NCBI GenBank assembly: GCA_910587295.1
Contig: CAJULP010000049.1
Coordinates: 1-64,000, forward strand
Length of the DNA: 64,000 nt
Reading direction: 5' to 3'
Source of the DNA: an uncultured Lachnospiraceae bacterium
GTDB taxonomy: Bacteria > Bacillota > Clostridia > Lachnospirales > Lachnospiraceae
In this document: positions 50,731-62,000 of the stretch, piece by piece
Layout: each line of letters starts with the position of its first letter
How positions within the stretch are numbered: position 1 is the stretch's first letter
Position numbers and translations under genes: made by a program
Notes under the pieces: generated by a model
Database searches by the model: none
Told to the model about the DNA's origin: nothing
Seen by the model: the letters and a program-made list of their open reading frames with translations, nothing else

Positions 50731-51921
50731 TTACGTCAGTTTGTTTAAAATAGAATTTCCTATGGTTCCTTCCGGCATGAAAACACCAAAATTCTCCGCG
50801 ATCGACGCCCCGATCACCGCAAAGGTATCTTCATTGGCAAGGGGGCCGCCTTTTGCCATCTTCTTAGAATAAGCAAGAAAGGGAACATATTCCCTGGTAT
50901 GGTCGGTTCCCGTGTAGGTGGGATCGTTCCCATGATCCGCCGTAAGGATCAGCAGATCATCCTCCCTCATCCTTTCCAGAAAAAGGCCCAGATTTTTATC
51001 AAACTTTTCTATTTCCTTTGCATAGCCTTCCACATTCCTGCGGTGGCCCCAAAGTGCGTCAAAATCCACCAGGTTCACAAAACACAGGCCGTGGAAATCT
51101 TCCTCACATATCGCAAGGGTCTGCTCCATCCCGTGGACCGAACTGTCGGAGTGGTGAGTCTTCGTGATCCCTTCCCCACAGAAAATATCATGGATCTTCC
51201 CTACTCCGATCACATCAAGCCCGGCATCCTGTAAGGCGTTTAAAACCGTTGCCCCGGAAGGCTTTAAGGCATAATCATGGCGGTTGCTGGTCCTTTTAAA
51301 CTCACCTTTCTTTTTCCCCACATAAGGCCTTGCTATGATCCGGCCCACCCGCCATTCATCCTTCATAGTGATTTCCCTTGCTATTTCACAGCACCGGTAT
51401 AAATTATCAAGGTCAAAGGTCTCCTCGTTGCCGCAGATCTGCAGCACGGAGTCTGCGGAGGTATAGACGATCATCGCACCTGTGGCGATCTCTTCCTCTC
51501 CAAGTTCCTCAATGATCTCCGTACCGCTGGCGCTTTTATTCCCGATCACCTTTTTTCCGCACCGCTTTTCCAGCTCTTCTATTAATTCCGGCGGAAATCC
51601 CGTGTCCGTAAAGGTGATAAAGGGCTTTAACGTTTTGATCCCCATCATCTCCCAATGACCGGTCATAGTGTCTTTGCCATTGCTTGCCTCCCCCATTCGC
51701 AGATACCTTCCAAGGGGCGCTTCCACTCCGGTCATGTTCCCTGCCGTATGGAGGTTTAAAAGCCCTAGCTTTTGCAGGTTGGGGATATCCAAAGTTCCCA
51801 TTCTATCCAAGATATGCCCTAAGGTATCCACCCCCTCATCCCCAAAGGAAGGGGAATCCGGCATTGCTCCAATACCAAGGGAATCTAAGACGATCACAAA
51901 CACTCTCTTATATTCACTCAT
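50731..51921 (-). CDS. deoB: Phosphopentomutase
   Basis: 396 residues of the alkaline phosphatase superfamily. Metal sites are in VIVLDSLGIGAMPDS, NGKDTMTGHWEMMGI (with the phospho-Thr), FVNLVDFDALWGHRRN and LTADHGNDPTYTGTDHTREYVP. It interconverts ribose-1- and ribose-5-phosphate, and the deoxy forms, releasing sugar from nucleosides for central metabolism. It is part of the nucleoside cluster. Confidence 0.97.
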   Translation of the reverse strand: MSEYKRVFVIVLDSLGIGAMPDSPSFGDEGVDTLGHILDRMGTLDIPNLQKLGLLNLHTAGNMTGVEAPLGRYLRMGEASNGKDTMTGHWEMMGIKTLKPFITFTDTGFPPELIEELEKRCGKKVIGNKSASGTEIIEELGEEEIATGAMIVYTSADSVLQICGNEETFDLDNLYRCCEIAREITMKDEWRVGRIIARPYVGKKKGEFKRTSNRHDYALKPSGATVLNALQDAGLDVIGVGKIHDIFCGEGITKTHHSDSSVHGMEQTLAICEEDFHGLCFVNLVDFDALWGHRRNVEGYAKEIEKFDKNLGLFLERMREDDLLILTADHGNDPTYTGTDHTREYVPFLAYSKKMAKGGPLANEDTFAVIGASIAENFGVFMPEGTIGNSILNKLT

Positions 51922-51972
51922 ATTCTTACCTCTTTTATCTCAGGCCGGAACCCGGCCATATTTTCGGGGCCT

Positions 51973-52392
51973 TCATGCCAGATTTAAAGGACCAAACCCC
52001 AAAGGAAGCATTTCTTTTAATGTAAACACATCATACTGCTCTTTACTGACGGCTAAAATGATCCTAAATGTTTCCGGATCACAAAATTCCATCATCACCT
52101 GCCTGCATACGCCGCAGGGCGCCGCATACTCCGTCAAAACGCCATCCTTGCCTCCTACGATGCAGATTGCCTGAAAAGACCGCTCCCCTTCGCTCACCGC
52201 CTTAAAAAAGGCAGTCCGTTCCGCACAGTTGGTGGGGGTGTAAGCAGCGTTTTCAATGTTGCAGCCGGTGTAATACTTTCCGCCGGAGGTTAAAAGCGCC
52301 GCCCCGACTTTAAACCCGGAATAAGGCGTGTAGGCATAGGCAAGCTGCTCTATGGCAAGTCCGATCATCTCTTCTATCTGATTATTATCCAT
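51973..52392 (-). CDS. cdd: Cytidine deaminase
   Basis: 139 residues, the short tetrameric type. Zinc ligands are in NCAERTAFFKA (C and catalytic Glu) and PCGVCRQVM. It deaminates cytidine and deoxycytidine to the uridine forms, which the upstream uridine phosphorylase can cleave. Its start is 14 bp after deoC. Confidence 0.97.
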   Translation of the reverse strand: MDNNQIEEMIGLAIEQLAYAYTPYSGFKVGAALLTSGGKYYTGCNIENAAYTPTNCAERTAFFKAVSEGERSFQAICIVGGKDGVLTEYAAPCGVCRQVMMEFCDPETFRIILAVSKEQYDVFTLKEMLPLGFGPLNLA

Positions 52393-52406
52393 GTGCTTTT
52401 CCTTCC

Positions 52407-53072
52407 TTAATACCCGGACGCGTCTTCTTGTTTCACGATCTTGATGATCCGGCTGGTCCCTAATCTGTCCGCACCCAGACTAAGGAACCGCTCTGCATCT
52501 TCCATGGAGGAAATGCCGCCTGCCGCTTTGATCTTTACCCCTTCCCCTACATTTGCCGCAAAGAGCTCCACATCCTCAAAGGTTGCCCCGCGGGTGGAAA
52601 ATCCGGTAGAAGTCTTGATATAGTCCGCCCCTGCCTTTGTCACGATCTTACACATTGTTACCTTTTCTTCTTTTGTCAAAAGACAGGTCTCAATGATCAC
52701 CTTTAAAATCTTTTCCCCACAGGCTGCCTTTAATGTACGGATCTCCTCTTCGATCAGATCGTATTTCCGGTCCTTCAGCCATCCTATATTGATCACCATG
52801 TCAATCTCGGCCGCACCGTTTAAAATAGCGTCCTTCGTCTCAAATTCCTTTGCTTTTGTGGTCATGTAGCCATTAGGGAACCCGATCACCGTACAGACGG
52901 CCATCTTTCCATTCAGATATTCGCTTGCCTGCCTGACATAGCTTGGCGGGATACACACAGAAGCGGTCTGGTACTTCACCGCATCGTCACAGATCTGCCT
53001 GATCTCCTCCCATGTGGACGGCTGCAGCAGCAGTGTATGATCTACATGCCTTAAAATTTCATTTACCTCCAT
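52407..53072 (-). CDS. deoC: Deoxyribose-phosphate aldolase
   Basis: 221 residues. The Schiff-base Lys is in DYIKTSTGFS and a second conserved Lys in VKIKAAGGI. It cleaves deoxyribose-5-phosphate to acetaldehyde and glyceraldehyde 3-phosphate. AAGGAGGAG is upstream of the ATG. It lies between udp and cdd. Confidence 0.97.
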   Translation of the reverse strand: MEVNEILRHVDHTLLLQPSTWEEIRQICDDAVKYQTASVCIPPSYVRQASEYLNGKMAVCTVIGFPNGYMTTKAKEFETKDAILNGAAEIDMVINIGWLKDRKYDLIEEEIRTLKAACGEKILKVIIETCLLTKEEKVTMCKIVTKAGADYIKTSTGFSTRGATFEDVELFAANVGEGVKIKAAGGISSMEDAERFLSLGADRLGTSRIIKIVKQEDASGY

Positions 53073-53100
53073 CGGTCAATCTCCTCCTTCCTTTCTGTCT

Positions 53101-53874
53101 TTATGCTTCTTCTTTGATCAGGGTGCGGATGGCCTCCACAGCTACCTGTATGGCCATGTCCGTATCATGCACTACCGGGTTCTCCAGCCCCTGCTTTTCC
53201 CTTTCCTGATTGGCAACTACCAAAAAGCAGGAACCTGTCCGCACATGCAGGTGGCTTGCCACCACAAACAATGCCGCTGACTCCATCTCTGAGGCAAGGC
53301 AGCCTAAACGCTTCCAGGCCTCCCATTTGTTCATCAGCTCATAGCTCACCGGCTTTGTCTCCGGTTCATGCTGGCCGTAAAAAGAGTCCTTGCACTGCAC
53401 CACTCCTACGTGGAACGAATATCCCTTTTTCTTTGCTGCCTGGACCAGCGCATTGGTCACAAAAAGATCCGGTACTGCCGGAAACTCAATGGGGGCATAT
53501 TCCCTGCTGGTGCCTTCCATGCGGATAGCGCCGCTGGCTACCACCACATCGCCGCTTTTTACCTCCGTCTGCATCCCCCCACAGGTTCCGATCCTGATAA
53601 AGGTATCCGCTCCGCAGCGGTAAAGCTCCTCCATGGCAATGGAGGCAGAAGGGCCGCCGATCCCTGTGGAAGTCACGCTGACTTTTACCCCGTCAAGGGT
53701 TCCCGTATAAGTAATATATTCCCGGTTGTCCGCAACCAAAACCGGATCGTCAAAATACCGTGCTATCTTCTCACACCTTTTGGGGTCGCCGGGCATGATC
53801 ACATAACGCCCCACTTCCCCCTTTGCAACCTGTATATGATATTGCCTATTAGCATCCTCTGAATAATTTTTCAT
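53101..53874 (-). CDS. udp: Uridine phosphorylase (NP-I family)
   Basis: 257 residues from the ATG at 53874. Phosphate and ribose sites are GRYVIMPGDPKR, FIRIGTCGGMQ and CLASEMESAALFVVA. It splits uridine with phosphate to uracil and ribose-1-phosphate, the deoB substrate. A purine nucleoside phosphorylase of the same fold is possible, but the VIMPGDPKRCEKIA and QCKDSFYGQHEP blocks favour uridine. An earlier TTG at 53886 is weaker. Confidence 0.9.
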   Translation of the reverse strand: MKNYSEDANRQYHIQVAKGEVGRYVIMPGDPKRCEKIARYFDDPVLVADNREYITYTGTLDGVKVSVTSTGIGGPSASIAMEELYRCGADTFIRIGTCGGMQTEVKSGDVVVASGAIRMEGTSREYAPIEFPAVPDLFVTNALVQAAKKKGYSFHVGVVQCKDSFYGQHEPETKPVSYELMNKWEAWKRLGCLASEMESAALFVVASHLHVRTGSCFLVVANQEREKQGLENPVVHDTDMAIQVAVEAIRTLIKEEA

Positions 53875-53895
53875 GTCAATAACCAACCTTTCCGC

Positions 53896-54837
53896 TTAAC
53901 GCTGCCCTTTGTCATAGGGAATCCCTTCCGCCTTAGGCGCCCTGGATTTGCCGGAAACAAATACCAGCACCACAAGAGAAATGATATACGGCAGCATATT
54001 GTATACCGTACTCGGGATCTTTAACGCCACCAATGCGTCAAATCCCGTGTAAACGTTGGACAATGCCCGAAACAGCCCGAACAGGAGCGCCGCAAGCCCA
54101 ATGTTCACCGGCTTCCACTGCCCGAAGATCATAACCGCCAGCGCCAAAAATCCAAAGCCCGCCACACCGTTTTCAAACTTCCATTCACTGACCCCTGCAG
54201 TAATATAGACTAACCCGCCAAGTCCGCCAAGCGCCCCGGAAATAAGGACTCCCGCATAGCGCATCTTATATACATTGATCCCCACGGAATCCGCCGCCTG
54301 GGGATGCTCCCCGCATGCGCAAAGCCGCAGGCCGAACCGGGTCTTATAAAGGATCACATAGGATACCGCCAACATGATAAAAGCAATCAGCATAAACCAG
54401 TTAAATTCAAATTTCCCGATATTTAAAATGAAAGCTTTCTTCGCCTGCCCGTAAGCAACTGTGGAAGATACGTTATCCACACTCTCTGCCGTATTGATAG
54501 CCCTTACCAAAACCACTGCCGCTGCCGGCCCTAGCAGGTTGATCGCCGTACCCACCAGCGTCTGATCCGCCTTAAACCTGATGGCCGCCACACCTAAAAG
54601 AAGGGAAAAAACCATCCCCACGATCATACTTGCCAGCACCACCAGCAAAATGATAACGGGAGCCGCCATGCCTTCCGGAAGGTACTTCATCATCAACGCG
54701 CCGCCTAACGCACCCATTACCATGATCCCTTCCAGGCCGATATTGATCACGCCGCTGTGTTCCGAAAAGCATCCGCCAAGTGCCACAAGCACCAGAACGG
54801 AAGCAAATATTAATGTATACTGAACCAATAATAACAT
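53896..54837 (-). CDS. Nucleoside ABC transporter permease (NupQ-like)
   Basis: 313 residues with about eight to nine transmembrane helices. It has SEHSGVINIGLEGIMVMGALG, CGEHPQAADSVGINVYKMRYAGVLISGALGGLGG, the BPD_transp_2 pattern of nucleoside importers. The start overlaps the other permease stop (TAATG). It forms the membrane pore with its neighbour. Confidence 0.93.
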   Translation of the reverse strand: MLLLVQYTLIFASVLVLVALGGCFSEHSGVINIGLEGIMVMGALGGALMMKYLPEGMAAPVIILLVVLASMIVGMVFSLLLGVAAIRFKADQTLVGTAINLLGPAAAVVLVRAINTAESVDNVSSTVAYGQAKKAFILNIGKFEFNWFMLIAFIMLAVSYVILYKTRFGLRLCACGEHPQAADSVGINVYKMRYAGVLISGALGGLGGLVYITAGVSEWKFENGVAGFGFLALAVMIFGQWKPVNIGLAALLFGLFRALSNVYTGFDALVALKIPSTVYNMLPYIISLVVLVFVSGKSRAPKAEGIPYDKGQR

Positions 54838-55976
54838 TATGCCTTGCCTCCTTTCTGCTCTTTTGCGGCCTGTTTTTCGTCTCTTTTATCTAAAAACCTG
54901 TTTAACCAGAGCTTAAAGAAAAGGACAAAGCCGCAAAGATAAATGATAAACGCAGAAATCAGGTCTGAGATCTGTGTACAATACATGGTCTTATCCACGT
55001 AAGTGCCGCCGCTTGTAATGTGCTGGATAAAATAGGAAGAAAAAACGGTTCCAATGGGATTAAGCCCTCCAAGGAAAGCCGCCGCTATCCCGTTAAAGCC
55101 CATTGCCGGAACGGAAGTCTGCTGGACCATCCACTGCTCGATCCCCGTTAAGTAAAAGATCCCTGCCCCGAAACCGGCAAGCCCTCCGGAGATCATCATA
55201 GTAAGGATAATGTTCCGCCGCTCCCGCATACCGCAATATTTTGCCGCCTGCTTGTTCATTCCCGTTGCCTTTAATTCATATCCAAATTTGGTCTTTTCCA
55301 AAACCAGCCATACCAAAACGGCCATCACTACCGCCATAATGACCCCCAGCGTCACAAATTCATTGCCGGAAAAAAGCTTATCAAGCCCCAGCGTGGGAAG
55401 CAGCGCGCTTTTGTTGCTGCTGGAAAGCGATCTGGTATAAGGTGTGGACTGCTCCTTCACCTGGCTGAGCAGCATATTTACAAGATATAAGCCGATCCAG
55501 TTTAACATGATGCAGGATATGACCTCGTTCACATTAAAATAAGCTTTTAACGCCCCGGAAACTCCTCCGGCTAATGCTGCCGCCAAAACTGCCGCCAAAA
55601 GGCACACATACCAGGGCATGCCTAGACTTACTCCCAGATACAGGCAGGCGCCTGCGCCCACCACGTACTGGCCAGCAGCCCCTATATTAAATAATCCCAC
55701 TTTGTATGCAAATAATACGGACAAAGAACACATTAAAAGCGCGGACGCCTTTACTAACGTTGTTCCGAAATATTTCATTGCCGCTGCCGCACTGGGATAA
55801 TAAAGGAAATTCTTAAGTATCGCAATGATCGCCTTGCCCGCACCGCCGGGGTTGATGATAAGGAGCACCACATACCCGACCAAAAGGCCTAAAATAATAC
55901 AAAGCAGTGACGCAATGATTGTCTGGAAACCGTTGTTGCGCCATAAGCTCTCTTTTGTCCTTACTTCCTTACTCAT
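54837..55976 (-). CDS. Nucleoside ABC transporter permease (NupP-like)
   Basis: 379 residues with about nine to ten helices. Family blocks are KVGLFNIGAAGQYVVGAG, NVNEVISCIMLNWIGLYL and TGMNKQAAKYCGMRERRNIILTMMISGGLAGFG. It overlaps the ATPase stop by eight bases. The C terminus is basic (KRDEKQAAKEQKGGKA). Confidence 0.93.
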   Translation of the reverse strand: MSKEVRTKESLWRNNGFQTIIASLLCIILGLLVGYVVLLIINPGGAGKAIIAILKNFLYYPSAAAAMKYFGTTLVKASALLMCSLSVLFAYKVGLFNIGAAGQYVVGAGACLYLGVSLGMPWYVCLLAAVLAAALAGGVSGALKAYFNVNEVISCIMLNWIGLYLVNMLLSQVKEQSTPYTRSLSSSNKSALLPTLGLDKLFSGNEFVTLGVIMAVVMAVLVWLVLEKTKFGYELKATGMNKQAAKYCGMRERRNIILTMMISGGLAGFGAGIFYLTGIEQWMVQQTSVPAMGFNGIAAAFLGGLNPIGTVFSSYFIQHITSGGTYVDKTMYCTQISDLISAFIIYLCGFVLFFKLWLNRFLDKRDEKQAAKEQKGGKA

Positions 55977-57510
55977 TTGCCCCCGCCTCCTTTCTCTTGG
56001 AGCCTGCCATATAAAGCCCCAGTTCTTCTACCGTAACTTTCTTGGGATCAAATTCCCCTACGATCTCGCCTTCGTACATCACAAGGATCCGGTCTGACAC
56101 GTTCATCACCTCATCCAGCTCCAGACTGACCAAGAGCACACCTTTGCCCGCATCCCGCTGCGCTACTAACTGCTTATGGATATATTCGATAGCTCCCACG
56201 TCCAATCCCCTTGTAGGCTGCACCGCAACTAAAAGTTCCGGGGCCTTATCGATTTCACGAGCCACGATGGCCTTTTGCTGATTTCCGCCGGACATAGACC
56301 TTGCGGTCGTTACCGCCCCCTGGCTGGAGCGGATATCATACTGCTTGATCAGCCCGTTGGCGTATTCCCGGATCTCCTTCCGTTTTAAAAAGCCGAATTT
56401 ATTAGTGAACTCCGGTTCGAAATACCTTTGGAGCACAATATTATCCTCCAGGGAATAGTCCAGCACAAGACCGTGCTTATGCCGGTCCTCAGGAATATGG
56501 CTCATCCCTGAAGTCAAACGGGAACGGATCAGCATATGGGTAATGTCCTTCCCGTTCATCATAATGGTTCCGCCTTTTAAAGGCTCTAACCCGGAAAGAC
56601 CATATACAAACTCCGTCTGCCCGTTACCGTCAATGCCTGCGATACAAACGATCTCGCCCCTTCTCACCTGCAAAGACACATTATTCACCGCATTGTTTTT
56701 ATGACGTTTTGAGGCAACGCTCATCCCCTTGATATCAAGGACCACTTCCCCCGGTTTTGCCGGCTTTTTCTTCACTACAAAATTAACGTTTCGGCCTACC
56801 ATCATAGCGGAAAGCTTCTCCGGCGTCGCATCCTTGATATCCACCGTTCCGATATACCTGCCTTTGCGCAGGACACTGCACCTGTCCGCCACCTGCATGA
56901 TCTCGGCCAGCTTATGGGTGATAAAAAGGATACTCTTTCCTTCTGCCGCCAGGTTTTTCATAATCGCCATCAGTTCCTGGATCTCCTGGGGAGTTAATAC
57001 TGCCGTGGGCTCATCAAAGATCAAGATCTCATTATCCCGGTAAAGCATCTTTAAGATCTCAGTCCTTTGCTGCATCCCTACCGTAATATCTTCGATCATG
57101 GCATCCGGATCCACATAGAGACCATATTTTTCTGACAGGGCCATGACCTTTTTCTTTGCTTCTTCCTTCTTAAGAAAACCCCCTTTTGTAGTCTCCACGC
57201 CTAAAATGATGTTGTCTAAGACACTGAAGCATTCCACCAGCTTAAAATGTTGGTGCACCATGCCGATTCCTAACGCATTCGCATCGTTAGGATCATTGAT
57301 CGTAACCTTTTCCCCGTCTTTACGAATCTCCCCTTCCTCAGGCTGGTATAACCCGAAAAGTACACTCATCAGGGTAGATTTCCCCGCACCGTTTTCCCCC
57401 AAAAGTGCATGGATCTCACCCTTTTTCAGTTGTAAAGTGATATTGTCATTTGCTATGATGCCGGGAAACCTCTTCGTAATGTTCAGCATCTCAATGGCAT
57501 ACTTCTCCAT
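55969..57510 (-). CDS. Nucleoside ABC transporter double ATPase (NupO-like)
   Basis: 513 residues with two ABC modules, as in sugar and nucleoside importers. Module 1 has Walker A GENGAGKST, a divergent signature DITVGMQQRTEI and ILIFDEPTAVL. Module 2 has the degenerate Walker A GIDGNGQTE and signature MSGGNQQKAIVA. It powers nucleoside import through the two permeases. Two hairpins separate it from the BMP gene upstream. Confidence 0.94.
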   Translation of the reverse strand: MEKYAIEMLNITKRFPGIIANDNITLQLKKGEIHALLGENGAGKSTLMSVLFGLYQPEEGEIRKDGEKVTINDPNDANALGIGMVHQHFKLVECFSVLDNIILGVETTKGGFLKKEEAKKKVMALSEKYGLYVDPDAMIEDITVGMQQRTEILKMLYRDNEILIFDEPTAVLTPQEIQELMAIMKNLAAEGKSILFITHKLAEIMQVADRCSVLRKGRYIGTVDIKDATPEKLSAMMVGRNVNFVVKKKPAKPGEVVLDIKGMSVASKRHKNNAVNNVSLQVRRGEIVCIAGIDGNGQTEFVYGLSGLEPLKGGTIMMNGKDITHMLIRSRLTSGMSHIPEDRHKHGLVLDYSLEDNIVLQRYFEPEFTNKFGFLKRKEIREYANGLIKQYDIRSSQGAVTTARSMSGGNQQKAIVAREIDKAPELLVAVQPTRGLDVGAIEYIHKQLVAQRDAGKGVLLVSLELDEVMNVSDRILVMYEGEIVGEFDPKKVTVEELGLYMAGSKRKEAGANE

Positions 57511-57551
57511 CCTTTACATACCTCCTCTCCTAATCACTGTTTATTTCGTTC

Positions 57552-57604
57552 CACAGGATATTTCCTGTGAGACAAAAAGGGAGTAGGTTCTGCCTACTCC
57601 CTTT
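57552..57604 (-). terminator. Double hairpin between the BMP gene and the ATPase gene
   Basis: First, stem AAAGGGAGTAGG/CCTACTCCCTTT with loop CAGAA and trailing T (57576-57604). Then CACAGGA/TCCTGTG (57552-57569). This allows high BMP and lower transporter expression. Confidence 0.88.
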
Positions 57605-57622
57605 ACTGACAGAATACGAAAC

Positions 57623-58903
57623 TTATTTAACACTGCCGTAATCTGTTACTTTCACTGCCGTCGCCGGCATAGCTGTAATATCATTGGATACCTTGATTTC
57701 CCCATTATACAAGGATTTTACAAGAGCACGGTAATCATCCTCCGTAAACCCGTCGCCCCACTGGGTGCTGCCGATCGGAAGCTGGACGTAATTCTCCTCA
57801 GGATTTTCGGAAACCATGCCAAGGTTATCAATCTTCCCTGCATAATCACTCCATTTGCCATCCCTGATATCCGTAAGTACTGTATTAACAGTTGCCGCAA
57901 GACCTTTCATTGCAGATGTCACGGTAAGCCCTTCGCCGCTCTGGTCGATAACAGGCGCCTGATCAGAGTCAACACCGATCACCTTGCCGTCAACCTTAAC
58001 TGCCGCTTCCACTGCGGATGTAAAGATACCGCCGCCACACGCAAACACTACTTCTACGTTCTTTGTTCCGTACCACGTATCCATAGCCGCAGTGATATCG
58101 GCGTCGCCGTAGAACTGTCCGCCGCATACATACTCAACTTCCACTTCATTTTCAATGCCAAGCTCTTTTGCTGCCGCATCAATCCCCTGTACATAGCCGT
58201 AGCCAAAACGGGTAACTGCCGGAACGGACATACCGCCTAAGAACCCAAGGTGCTTGTACCCTAACTTAACTGCCGCATAGCCTGCCATGTACCCGGAGAT
58301 CTCTTCCTGATACGTACAGCAGTAAACATTATCTGTGTTGTAATAATCCGCTACGTTCCAGTTATCAGGATTATAGTCATAACCTTCTCCCACGCCTTTT
58401 TCGCAGATATCGCCGGCACTTACGTCTAACGCGACGAACTTCACGTCAGGATACAGCTCAGACTGGGAAACCACTGCTGCCGCAAACATGTAACCGGGCA
58501 TAACGATCACGTTTGCACCGCCTGCCACTGCCTGGTCAACACTTGCGTTCCTTGCTTCATCGGAATCGCTGTCCGGCTTATAGTAGGTAAAAGTTGCGCC
58601 GTTGGCTTCCGCCCATGACTTACAGGACTCATAGGTTGTCTGGTTAAAGCTCTGGTCGGTGATATCGCCTGAGTCGGTGATCATGGCAATGTTCATGTCC
58701 GTACCCTGTCCTGCTGCTTCTTCGCCTGTGCTCTCTTCACCGGAATCCACATCCCCTGCGGTTTCGCTATCTGCCGCATCGTCTCCCGCTTCCTCGCTTT
58801 TGGCATTGTCGGTGCTGCCTGTTTCATTGCTGCCTGACCCGCATGCTGTCATTGAAAATACCATCACAGCCGCAAGGATCAATGCAATTACTCTCTTTTT
58901 CAT
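57623..58903 (-). CDS. BMP-family nucleoside-binding lipoprotein
   Basis: 426 residues. Lipobox FSMTAC gives Cys21, followed by an acidic Asp/Glu/Ser linker to about residue 68. The BMP fold has MNIAMITDSGDITDQSFNQTTYES, FVALDVSAGD, YMAGYAAVKLGYKHLGFLGGM and VIGVDSDQAPV. BMP proteins bind nucleosides outside for ABC import. It starts the nucleoside cluster, with AAGGAGG at the ATG. No clear promoter was found in the AT-rich gap upstream. Confidence 0.95.
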   Translation of the reverse strand: MKKRVIALILAAVMVFSMTACGSGSNETGSTDNAKSEEAGDDAADSETAGDVDSGEESTGEEAAGQGTDMNIAMITDSGDITDQSFNQTTYESCKSWAEANGATFTYYKPDSDSDEARNASVDQAVAGGANVIVMPGYMFAAAVVSQSELYPDVKFVALDVSAGDICEKGVGEGYDYNPDNWNVADYYNTDNVYCCTYQEEISGYMAGYAAVKLGYKHLGFLGGMSVPAVTRFGYGYVQGIDAAAKELGIENEVEVEYVCGGQFYGDADITAAMDTWYGTKNVEVVFACGGGIFTSAVEAAVKVDGKVIGVDSDQAPVIDQSGEGLTVTSAMKGLAATVNTVLTDIRDGKWSDYAGKIDNLGMVSENPEENYVQLPIGSTQWGDGFTEDDYRALVKSLYNGEIKVSNDITAMPATAVKVTDYGSVK

Positions 58904-59005
58904 AACTGTTTGTCCTCCTTATTTTAATAACAATTGACAATCAAATTATGACATATTTTTCTAAATTAGTATAGACCAATATTAACTTTTATTAAAAATT
59001 TTTAA

Positions 59006-62000
59006 TTATACGGCCAAAACCTCATCCAATGCCTCAAACAGACAATCCACGTCGATCGGCTTGGCAATATGCCCGTTCATTCCCCAGCTCAGCGCCTCCC
59101 GCCTATCCTCTTCAAAAGCATTTGCCGACATGGCAAGGATTGGTATGGACGCCAATTCCTTCTGGCTCAGCCTGCGGATTTCTTTCGTGGCCTCATAGCC
59201 GTTCATCACCGGCATACGGATATCCATCAGCACCACCTGATAATACCCGGGGGCAGAATTTCTCACCATATCCACGGCAATCTGTCCATTTTCCGCAATC
59301 TCCACGGAAAATCCGGCATCGCCTAAAATTGCGGAAGCAATCTCCTGGTTCAGCTCCACATCCTCCGCCAGCAAAATACGCCCTGTACGCCGTGACGGTT
59401 CCTCGACATCGGCTCCCTCTCCGTTTTCCTCTTCTTTATTATAAATATTGGACAAACAGGTCCGCAGTTCGGACATAAACAAAGGTTTACTGCAAAACGC
59501 CGAAACCCCGGCCTCTTTTGCCTCCTCCTCAATATCCGTCCAGTCGTACGCCGTAAGAATGATGATCGGCACATCATCCCCCATGGTCTTACGGATCCTG
59601 CGGGTTACCTCGATCCCGTTCATATCAGGTAAAAGCCAGTCGATCACGTAAACACAGTAACTGTCATCCCGGGTGATGGCCTGCTGGGTACGAAGCAGCG
59701 CTTCCTTCCCCGACAAAGTCCACTCAGCCCTCATCCCTACCTGGCCCAGCATATAAGATACACTGTCGCAGGTATTGAAATCATCATCCACCACCAGGGC
59801 CCTGCAGTTTTTCAGTTCCGGTATATCCTGAAGCTCCTTTACGTCACAATTAAGGCGGAACCTGAAAGATACCGTAAACTCGGTGCCATTGCCCTGCTCA
59901 CTTTTTACCTCTATAGTGCCTTCCATCATATCTATGATATTCTTGGTAATCGCCATTCCAAGTCCGGTTCCCTGGATCTTACTGATCGTGGTGTTTTCTT
60001 CCCGCTCAAAAGGTTCAAAAATATGCTTTACAAATTCTTCGCTCATTCCAATGCCGCTGTCTTTAATAAAAAATTCATAATCGGCAAATCCTGTCGGCGC
60101 ACCTTTTTTTTCTGTGATCCTAAGGCTGATACTGCCGCCGGCTCCCGTATATTTTACAGAATTGCTCAGCAGGTTCAAAAGCACCTGATTAAGCCGCAGT
60201 TTATCACAGTAGATCTCCTCATCAAAGACATCCACCGTGTCAATGTGGAACTCAAGCTGCTTTGCCCTGATATCCGCCTGCAGAATATTGCGGATCCCGT
60301 GTAAAATATCCGACAGACTGCATGGCTTTTCTTCCAAACGGATCCTGCCGCTTTCAATCCGGCTCATGTCAAGCACATCGTTGATCAGGCTGAGCAGATG
60401 GCTGCCTGACGTGCTGATCTTCTCCAGATACTCCTGCACCTGTTCTTTGCGGTCAATATGCGCAATCGCCAATGCCGTAAAACCTACGATGGCGTTCATT
60501 GGCGTGCGGATATCATGGGACATATTGGAAAGGAAGATGCTCTTTGCCTTACTTGCCTGATTTGCCTGCATCAGCGCATCCTCCAGCAAACGCTTTTTCT
60601 CCATCTCCCCGCGGGTTTCCTCATCCACGCTGTGGAACCCTAAGACCACACCATGCATTTCTCCCCATGTTCCCGCACGGACGATCTTTATCTGGAAATA
60701 TTCCAGTTTATTGTCATACAGCATCTTGTAGTTTGTGCAATATGATTTTTTATCCACAAGCTCTTCTTTGATCCGCTCCTTCGAAAGGGCTTCCCTGAGC
60801 ATCTCCTTATCCTCATCATGCACGAACTTTTGTATGTAATATTCTAAGCTTTCCTCCAGTGATAATTCGCCCTGAAATAAAACGTCAAACATATTCCCGT
60901 TGCCGTCATCATTTCGCAGTGCGTGCCCCATCCCGGTATTCAAATCAAAAAAGCAGACTAAGTTATAGTCAATACTGAGAGCCTGGACCAATTCATTCTG
61001 CCGCTTTTCCTTCTCACTTTCCTGACGCTTGCGGTCCGTATAATCCAAAAGAAATCTCTGATAGACCAGCTCACCATTTTCTTTCAGGAGCTTCACGTTT
61101 CCCATAACATGGCGGATCTCTCCATTCTGATGGCGCACCCGGTATTCCACGCCAATATTATCCCCTTCATTCTTAAGACTCTCGATCCGTTTCCTAAGGA
61201 TATCCTTATCTTCCTCAAAAACAGAATCTGCCACCATGTCAAACCCGCTGGCTGCAAATTCCTCCTGTGTCTGGAACCCCAGGATCTCAAGCGCCGCCCT
61301 GTTAACACTTAATATCCGTCCGTCTATCGTATGGTGAATCACACCGCAGTCAATGGAGGTGAAAATCTTTTCCAATGTATTGTTCTTTTGGGTAAGCTCT
61401 TCCTCGTAGGCCCGCTCCTGGGTCACGTCAATGGCAACCCCTACCGTTCCCATAACACTTCCATCCAGATCATACAAAGGAGACTTATATGTGGTCAAAG
61501 TCCTCATACCGCCGCCGGTCTGTATCACCTCCTCCGATATGCAGGTCTTTTCCTTGGTCATTACCTCACGTTCCGATTCAATACAGGCAGGATCATCAAA
61601 TTCCACATCCCAGATATAGGCATGCCCGCGTCCTTCCACCTGCTGCTTGCTTTTATTCACTGTCTGGCAGAAACTGTCGTTTACCTTCTCATGTATCCCA
61701 TTTTTATCCTTGTACCAAACCAGATTGGGGATATGATTGATCGTTGATTCCAGATAATGATCCGTCTGCCAAAAATCTTTCTCCATCTTATAGGCCTGCT
61801 GCCATCTTAAAAAGCGGAAGCGGATCTCTTCGTCCGCCATAGGTACCATCCACACATCTTTGACCTGTGATAAATCTACAGGTAAAAAAGCATCCTGCCT
61901 GCGGTCTGCCAATAAAATCAGCTCTGCCCCGGCCTTTTTGGCCGAAACGATCTCCCTCACCGTCTTTGCGGCATCCATTCCCTGCAGGTCCAGTAAGATT